NCBI GenBank assembly: GCA_019279435.1
Contig: JAAALK010000085.1
Coordinates: forward strand, 620,001-684,000
From: Zizania palustris
Taxonomy: Eukaryota > Streptophyta > Magnoliopsida > Poales > Poaceae
Reading direction: 5' to 3'
Length of the DNA: 64,000 nucleotides
Each line of letters starts with the position of its first letter. Position 1 is the first letter of the stretch. Below are positions 57,946 to 64,000 of this stretch, piece by piece. The notes under the pieces are model-generated. The model worked only from the letters and a program-made list of their open reading frames with translations. It was not told the origin of the DNA and did not search any database. The position numbers and the translations under genes are program-made.

Positions 57946-59045
57946 CCAAAATAATAGATGTGCTTCAATTGGTCCATTTGGTCGGTGTCGACCTCCCTAG
58001 CTATCCCCTTTCCCTTCATGTCTGCAACATTGCTAGGACCCTCCCCTCACATTATAAGAAACAATGATAAGAACATAAACAAAAGATGTGTATGTATAAT
58101 AATGTCACTTCTCTATGTATACCACTATCGTCGTTGCCCTCCATTTTGATGGCTATTGGGGTCTTCTCATCACCAAAGTTAGTGTAGAATTTTACCATAA
58201 CAGTCAATAGGGTCTGTCCCATTGTTATTACCAAATAGTCCCCTTGTGTTAGGTCACCTCTTCGGCTAAATTCAGGTCACCCTTTTTGGAGGCATATCCT
58301 ACAGCCGCCCGCACAGCTCACAACCTCAACCTCAGTGGTGCACCCATCTCTTGTAATTATTTAGAGGTCGTCGTCAACACAAATGTTATTGACCTCACAA
58401 AATCTTTTTGATATATACTACAACAGTAACAGATGTGCTTCAGTTTGTTAACACAATAAACATGACATGCAATGTACAAAAACTATAATTAAACGCAGCG
58501 ATGCTCGCCGTTAACTTGATGATTGATCTTTATTAAGCAACTATCAAATCCTTGCCATATCCCTAATTCTCAAATTCAATAAACAAATTTTGGATAAATG
58601 ATTTAATAGTAAGCATGAACAAACATATGAGAATGAGAATGCAACCAAGGTGTGGAGGGCATGGGCGATGGAGCAGAGAGGAGCACAAAGAAGGTGACCG
58701 CGACAACAGGAGTATAGGGTTAGGGTTGCACGAAATAAAAGCATGACGATTCATTTCGTGCTCTGCCTATTTATTAGTGGGAGTCATCAGTGACGGGTGA
58801 TAAACTTTTTTAGTGATGGGTAGAAATATAACCCGTCAATATAGGGGAGATCTTTAGTGACAGTTCATACCATAATCTGTTCCTAACGGAGGTGTCCTTT
58901 TTTAGTGATGGGTCATACCACGACCCATCACAAATAAGGCAGTGTTACTGACGCGTGTGAAATAACCCGTCATTAAAAGTGTATTACTGACGCGTATATT
59001 TTGCCCGTCACAAAAGTTACGTCACTAAAGACCGTTTTATGATAG
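57946..59045 (-). mobile_element. 5' end of a second, different CACTA transposon
   Basis: On the - strand it begins CACTATCATAAAACGG at 59045 and has subterminal repeats of AGTGACGGGT and related forms at 58790-59030. A TATA-like AATAAATA lies near 58769-58776. Further in, segments such as TPIAIKMEGNDDSG (about 58140-58190) and an AG-terminated splice-acceptor-like stretch near 58025 hint at exons, which I do not recognise. Its terminus and subterminal motif differ from those at 27414, so it is not the partner end. No left terminus is seen, and it is truncated at the transposase junction. Confidence 0.65.
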
Positions 59046-60740
59046 TGCACGTGGATGGCGACGATGGCGTGGCACCATGCGGAGTCCAGCCACCCTGGCA
59101 GGTGGACACCACCTCCACTTCCCTCCCATTGGGCTCCATCGCGGTGACATGGGAAACGCCGCCTCCCCTCCTCTAACCGATGGACGGTTTGATCGCTCGG
59201 GCTGGCGGGTTGAATCGTGAGCTTGATGTCATGATGCAGGGGTGCATGCGATGGTGCGAGGTTGGGAGGGTGAGGGGCGGGGCAGCACCGTGCGAGGCGT
59301 GGTAGCTAGGGCTGCGGTGGGGAGGGGGCAAGGGGCTGATATGAGATTTTGGCGCTGCGGAGGGTGGCGTTGGCGCAACACTGTGTGGAGGGGGCGGGGG
59401 GTGTTAGCATGGCGGGGGCTGGAGGTGGGGAGGATTAGGGTTACAGGCATGGAGGCAGGTCGTGGGGATAGTGCTGCGGGGATATGGTGAAATAGTGTCG
59501 ACGATCCAATGGCTGTAAACAACGATGGATGTTGAACGACCAGGATTTACTGGATGACACATCATATATAGGTGAGTAATCCATCCTCCATTTATATACT
59601 AGAGTGATAGGTGTTCCACGGCCCCCAATAACCCCACCAGCCCCATCCCTGTCAAAAAAAACAGAGTACATACTATACATACAAGTTCATCCTATAGATA
59701 AAAAAGGCAAAATTAATTCTTTGAGACGAAGTTCATTGACATGTTTGTAAATATCATAAAGTCCAAACATTGCCGTAAAATTTGTTAGTTTACTTACTCT
59801 CTTGTTATTTTATCATTTATGTTTTCCCTTTTCTTTTGCATTTTTTAACTAGAATTGACTCGAATATCTGCATGCGCAAAACCTATTTGTACAATTGTAC
59901 CTGCTGCGCCGCCCTTGTGTTGCTGTGCTTGCAGGGGGCGCCGCCGTGCAGCCAAGAGGCCGAACCAACGCAGCACCATTTAAGTTACAAAATTGGAAAA
60001 GAAAAAAAAAGAAATGAGCATAAATAAGAAAATAACAATGGAGCAAGTAAACCAGCGAAATATACGGTAAAATTACAAAGGTTATAAACTTTATGGTATT
60101 TAGAAATATGGCAAAGAACTTTATGGAAAACAAGTAATTTTTCCTTTTGAGTGATTTTTTTCATGTATATCAATCACTATTTTAACCAAAAAGATCACCA
60201 CCGAAATACTTATATGGTACCTTTTTGTGAAAAGATAATATTTCAAATTTAAATTTAAGATTATACTCAACATTGGATCCAAATTCCTTCAAAACTTAGG
60301 ATGTAGAAGTATAATAATACATGTATACATATATAAGCAAAACAATAAAGCAAATTAAAAATGCAACCTATCTTTACTAAACTAAAGTTACACCTTTTCA
60401 AATTGTACAAGTTTAGCCTATTTCTGGGGTAAATTTAAGATGAATGACAAGTGAGAAAAATCAAACTACTGATAAATGACAAAATAAAAAAAAAACGCTC
60501 GCAGCCGAAAAAAATTGGCCGGGAAACCAATGATTTGCAGTCCAAATTAGTTAGTAGATGGACGGAGAAACCTGTCAAAAAAGTAGGATGAAACAGAAGC
60601 TCGTGAAAACGAAGCAAGAAGACGATAAATATATACACCACCGACCAACTAACACCAAACCTCTTTCACCAGTTTCCTTTTACATTAACTTGGCATCCAA
60701 AAGAGATTTGATCACAAAATCCAATTAATCCACGCTTGGT
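59046..60740. other. Intergenic region upstream of the RALF-like gene
   Basis: 59046-59520 is GC-rich with many CpG and small incidental ORFs of low complexity; I recognise no protein. 59520-60740 is AT-rich with poly-A/T runs and no ORF or complete transposable element that I can support. Confidence 0.5.
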
Positions 60741-60741
60741 T

Positions 60742-60750
60742 TATTTATAA
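60742..60750 (+). promoter_or_regulatory. TATA-like box of the RALF-like gene
   Basis: TATTTATAA about 58 bases before the ATG. A start about 30 bases downstream would give a short 5' leader. Inferred from position only. Confidence 0.4.
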
Positions 60751-60807
60751 CAAGCTGACGCCAACGCAACTCAACCCACGCAACGACGCGCGCGTACGTA
60801 CGTGAGC

Positions 60808-61098
60808 ATGGACAGGCGCGCGCACGTCTCCCACCTCTCAGTCGCTATCGCCGTCGCCGTAATGACCGCGGTCGCGGTCGCCGCAGCCGCCGCCGACGTG
60901 AAGGCCGAGTCCACAACCGTTGCTGTTGGTACCACGACGTCCGCGGCGCTGGTGGCGGTGCACCGGCGCGTCCTGACCGGCAGCATCCAGAACTCGGTGC
61001 TGAACCCCAACAGGCCTGCCTGCCTGCAGACGTGCACGGGTGCCGGGCAGCCGTACACCGGCCGGGGATGCAAGAACGCTTACCAGTGCTCGGGCTGA
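60808..61098 (+). CDS. RALF-like secreted signalling peptide precursor
   Basis: Intronless 96-residue precursor. Rapid alkalinization factors are secreted cysteine-rich peptides that act in the cell wall space through CrRLK1L receptor kinases such as FERONIA. Residues 10-29 form a hydrophobic Ala/Val signal peptide. RRVL at residues 53-56 matches the RRxL site cut by the site-1 protease in pro-RALFs. Cleavage there would leave about 40 residues. Four cysteines (72, 76, 88, 94) are present; the last pair sits in YTGRGCKNAYQC, matching the C-x5-C end of RALFs. The YISY receptor-contact motif is missing, the first cysteines are only four residues apart, and the mature part is short, so it belongs to a divergent clade. 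The start is ATG 60808; the frame also runs two codons upstream without an ATG. Codon use is GC-rich, unlike the transposons around it. A different cysteine-rich peptide class is possible. Confidence 0.75.
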   Translation: MDRRAHVSHLSVAIAVAVMTAVAVAAAAADVKAESTTVAVGTTTSAALVAVHRRVLTGSIQNSVLNPNRPACLQTCTGAGQPYTGRGCKNAYQCSG

Positions 61099-61850
61099 TC
61101 GAGAGGTACCTGTCCTATATGTGCGACTGTAATATCCATCGATCGGTCGCCTGCAGTGTTGTGTGTGGTATCGTATCTGTCGTTGTCTTCCTTTATTTGA
61201 TTAAAATGGGGTGATATTGTAATGCAGAAATGTAGGTGCTCTGTTTTTATATCATAAATCATTTGATTTTTTTTCAAAGTTAATTTTATTATGACGGGTC
61301 CAATGAAATACCATAGTACTAATAATATTTTGATGATGTTTCTAACGAAATAATTCGATGATATATTTAAATATATAATTGGTCAAAATTAGATAAGTTT
61401 CACTTATAATATAAAATTGTGAGACTACCTCCTGGGTTCTTCTAGGTTCTTCTGGATAAACCTATATAAATATTTCCAAAATTCGTATATAAATCTAAAA
61501 GGTTAATATCATGAAAATGAATATCGAGTAGTCGGGAGTCGGACTAGAGAGTCGTCACTCTCGAGTGCCGGATCCGAGCAAAAGACTCGGGAGTCAGGGT
61601 GAACACTGCCGAGTGCTTGACGCTAGCTAGGACTCGTGGGCCGGGTGTCAGCCTACCGAGCCCGACCATGTGTTTGTGAAATCCAACTCCTTGTTCGACA
61701 CGGACTCGATCTTTCCTTTCATCGTTTTTATTTTTTGGGAACCTGGCGAAGTTTACGAGATATTTACGAGATATAGTTATATGTAAAATGACTTGATGTA
61801 GATCGTGATCACGACACGAGATCTATTTGATCATATATGAATACCTGTCT
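61099..61850. other. Intergenic region downstream of the RALF-like gene
   Basis: AT-rich; no ORF, RNA gene or complete element recognised. 61560-61680 carries repeated forms of GACTCGGGAGTC/CGAGTGC. This may be remnant element sequence but cannot be classified. Confidence 0.45.
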
Positions 61851-63510
61851 ATTTGGCCGGTTCAATACACGAGATACAAAATAGATCAGAACCAATAATT
61901 GTGCTAGGGTTTTTTCTGTCTTCTCTCTACTGTGCTGCCGCTATAGTCTACTCTATCCTTTCCGTAGCGTGCACCGAGAATGAGAGAGTAGGTCTCTCGA
62001 ATCTCTCACCCTTTTGATCATGCACAAGGAGAGATCGAATAAGGTTTTTGGAAAGTGTTCCGTGTGATTGCTCACGAACGTCACCACGACACGCCTTCAA
62101 TCCATGTCTACCGTCAATCGCCATCGGGTATTGCAATCTGATACCAACAGAAGCACTTCTGCACCGACCGTGGATTCATCTTCAGTAACTGTATAATATG
62201 TATTCTACTTTTATGTATAGTTATTGATCATGTTTTACGAAATCATGATTTATGTGTTCATATCCACTAGTATAATAGATATGTTTATGCTAGTTCTTAT
62301 GAATGCCATGATTTATGTATTTCAAAAAATAATCTTGTATTTGCCTAATATTCCAATAATCCTAAAATCTTATTATAGGCAATCTACAAATTATTTAATG
62401 GCTGGTATGCATTTTAAGAGATGGCAAGCAACTCCTCTTAATGTTGTATATGGTAGCGAGACTTGGCAAACCTGATGGCAAACTTTCTAACTGTTTGTGT
62501 GATGTTTACATCACTGTGACAAATGCGAAAGAGTTGTGCGATACTCTGATTGCAAAATATGATGCATCAAATGCAGGCAGTGAACTCTACCTCATGGAGA
62601 GCTTTCATGACTATAGCATGGTGAATAATTGTTCTTTGATGGAACAAGCTTATCATGTTATGTGCATTGTTAATAAACTTGACATCGTTAAGTGTCCTCT
62701 ACCCAATAAGTTTTTGGCTGGATGCATTATGATAAAGTTGCCTTCTTGATGGAGGAACTTCGCCACTACTCTAAAACATCAAAGACATGAGATATTAGTT
62801 AAAACCTGATAGCGTCTCTCTATGTTGAAGTGAAATCTTGGGCAAATGACATTGTAGAAAAAGGAGGTGAGGGTCAGTCTAGCGCCAACATAGTGCAGAA
62901 ATCCCCAAAGAGCAAGAGAAAAGTGAAATATAAGCCTAATAAAGTTATGATAACCACTACCTTAATAATAAGAAGAAAAATGTAGCTGAGTTAAATTGCT
63001 TTCCTTGCAGTGAACTGGGATATTTCTACAAGAATTGTCTAGATCATGTAGACCGCAAAGGGCAAAGGGCTAAGAATGTCAGCATAGTCACCATGGGCAA
63101 TACTGATGATGGGTACGATAATTCATTTACTGTACTATCAGTATTTTAAACTTCCGATTGGTGGTTCGGTATGAATGCCAATGTTTATGTGTGTGTTGAC
63201 ATATCTATGTTTACTTTAGGAAAGATCGTGAAGATGGGGAACGTGCAACATGTCCCTACTATTAACAAGAATATTGTTAATGGTTCCGTTCTTTGTATGG
63301 TCGGGTTTAGAGTCTAATAAATTAGACTTGTCAAAATAGGAACAATTAATTGGTAAAGACTATGATTGCAGACGATAGTTTTTCTTTCTCCATTCATATT
63401 TTATCAATAAGTTAGTGAATCATAATTGTGATAATATTAGTGTGATGCAAGTGTTTGGCATTCACATTTATGTCATGTTAATTTTGGCTTGATGCATCGA
63501 TTGACCAATA
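61851..63510 (+). pseudogene. Degenerate Ty1/copia remnant (element E): gag, knuckle, protease, pre-integrase
   Basis: 61851-62394 is leader or LTR-like and unclassified. The gag part (62395-62800) shows MAGMHFKRWQATPLNVV, then LCDTLIAKYDASNAGSELYL and LPNKFLAGCIMIKLPS. The zinc knuckle at 62997-63038 reads CFPCSELGYFYKNC with Tyr in place of the His. The protease-like segment near 63150-63200 has NANVYVC with its catalytic Asp lost. GNVQHVPTINKNIVNGSVLC and a frameshifted pre-integrase part (FGLMHRLTNM) follow. Many stops and frameshifts. It is cut at 63510 by the next element. Confidence 0.75.
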
Positions 63511-63670
63511 TGCCTTCGGTCGAGTAATTCTTTGTTGTACTTGGAGTAATCTTCGATGGAAGGGGCCGAAGTTTGTCTTTAGGCTTCTCTAGCCAGGGGA
63601 TCCAAGCTTGAGGCCTTCGGAGGCTGACGTCATTTGACCCCTGTTTAAAGGAAAACTATTTTCCCCAACA
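63511..63670 (-). repeat. Putative LTR of a further retroelement, cut by the window edge
   Basis: Begins TGCCTTCGG exactly where the copia E reading breaks, and ends CCCCAACA. On the - strand the terminus is TGTTGGGGAAAATAG, preceded by the purine tract GCGAGGGGGTAC (63671-63682, + coordinates), as expected for a 3' LTR. About 160 bp is short, so an internal deletion is possible. Contains CTTCGG and CCGAAG motifs. Confidence 0.5.
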
Positions 63671-64000
63671 GTACCCCCTCGCACGTAGCCCTTCACAGCG
63701 AAGGGGTGCATATGCCTTGGAGAAAAGGACGCTGATAAAATGATGCTTCGGAGTTGGCAAGCCTTTGGAGCCTGGGGCCAAAGGCCAGCTTCGAATTGTG
63801 CAGATAATAAATTCCCATACAGAGCAGATGGGACACCCTCGAGGAGCCCAAGCGGCCCCGCAATGGTCGAAATTGGAGCCATTACTGTGCGGGAGGTGTG
63901 ACGGTTCGCTTCAGATTTTACCCTGGCCCCAGCGGTCAGAGACTGCGGGGGTTGGGTTCTTGGTGAAAAAAGCATGGTCGCGGGGCACGCAGTCGCTTTT
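63671..64000 (-). mobile_element. Interior of the retroelement at the right window edge
   Basis: Follows the polypurine tract at 63671-63682. The - strand has a 128-residue open stretch (63589-63975) without family features. Non-coding tail of an LTR element is most likely. It continues beyond the window. Confidence 0.4.

Noticed and set aside
59046..59048. CAC after the right CACTA end as target duplication for the end at 27414
   Set aside because: The three bases before 27414 are TTG, and the two termini belong to different CACTA families.
59229..59522. 97-residue Pro/Thr-rich - strand ORF
   Set aside because: Low-complexity composition in a GC-rich stretch; no signal, domain or promoter supports it.
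61280..61440. Possible MITE downstream of the RALF-like gene
   Set aside because: AT-rich and vaguely MITE-like, but I found no terminal inverted repeats or target duplication.
62137..62146. TGGTATCAGA on the - strand as a primer-binding site
   Set aside because: The copia remnant to its right is on the + strand, and no LTR end adjoins it on the needed side.

Overview
This is nuclear DNA of a flowering plant, almost certainly a grass, from a heterochromatin-like block of nested transposable elements. Evidence for a plant is the set of families present: Tat-lineage Ty3/gypsy elements with an extra RNase H, SIRE/Maximus-like and other Ty1/copia elements, CACTA (En/Spm) transposons, and one small intronless gene for a RALF-like secreted peptide. 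I see no rRNA, tRNA or CRISPR, and only one convincing host gene (60808-61098, +). The genus cannot be fixed from the sequence alone.

Layout. (1) 1-19880: degenerate Tat element A on the + strand, from its 5' LTR to integrase. It is split at 6485/18672 by a pol-less SIRE-like copia element (6486-18671, - strand, target duplication CCCTA). One LTR of that copia is itself split by a very young gag-only gypsy element (13196-17977, - strand, target duplication ACATC, two 1122-bp LTRs that I read as identical). (2) 19881-22561: a 5'-truncated copia element (C) with its 3' LTR. (3) 22562-27413: a Tork-like copia element (D) with a broken polyprotein. (4) 27414-57945: a CACTA transposon whose transposase is split by Tat element B (29163-56555, + strand). 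Element B carries two related 3-kb solo LTRs (30462-about 33370 and 37285-40601) and a SIRE-like copia element (41315-52150, - strand, target duplication GGTCG). (5) 57946-59045: the 5' end of a second, different CACTA on the - strand. (6) 59046-61850: low-copy-looking DNA with the RALF-like gene. (7) 61850-63510: a decayed copia gag/protease remnant, hit at 63511 by another CTTCGG-rich LTR element that runs off the window.

How the parts relate. The insertions form a clear order: the CACTA is older than Tat B, which is older than its solo LTRs and SIRE copia; Tat A is older than the pol-less copia, which is older than the gag-only gypsy. The pol-less copia and the gag-only gypsy encode capsid-type proteins but no enzymes, so they would depend on enzymes supplied by other elements. 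The full-size SIRE copia at 41315-52150 keeps a single uninterrupted frame of 1876 codons from gag to RNase H, broken only by five TAG codons. That pattern fits C-to-T change at methylated CAG sites.

The least-explained signal is the dense scatter of short palindromic motifs: CGGTCTGACCG-like in Tat A and CCGAAG/CTTCGG-like in Tat B. They sit at the same structural positions of the two related gypsy elements (LTR, gag linker, RNase H-integrase spacer), and the CCGAAG motif recurs in the LTR of the unrelated copia element. All function calls rest on motif recognition by eye; no database search was possible.
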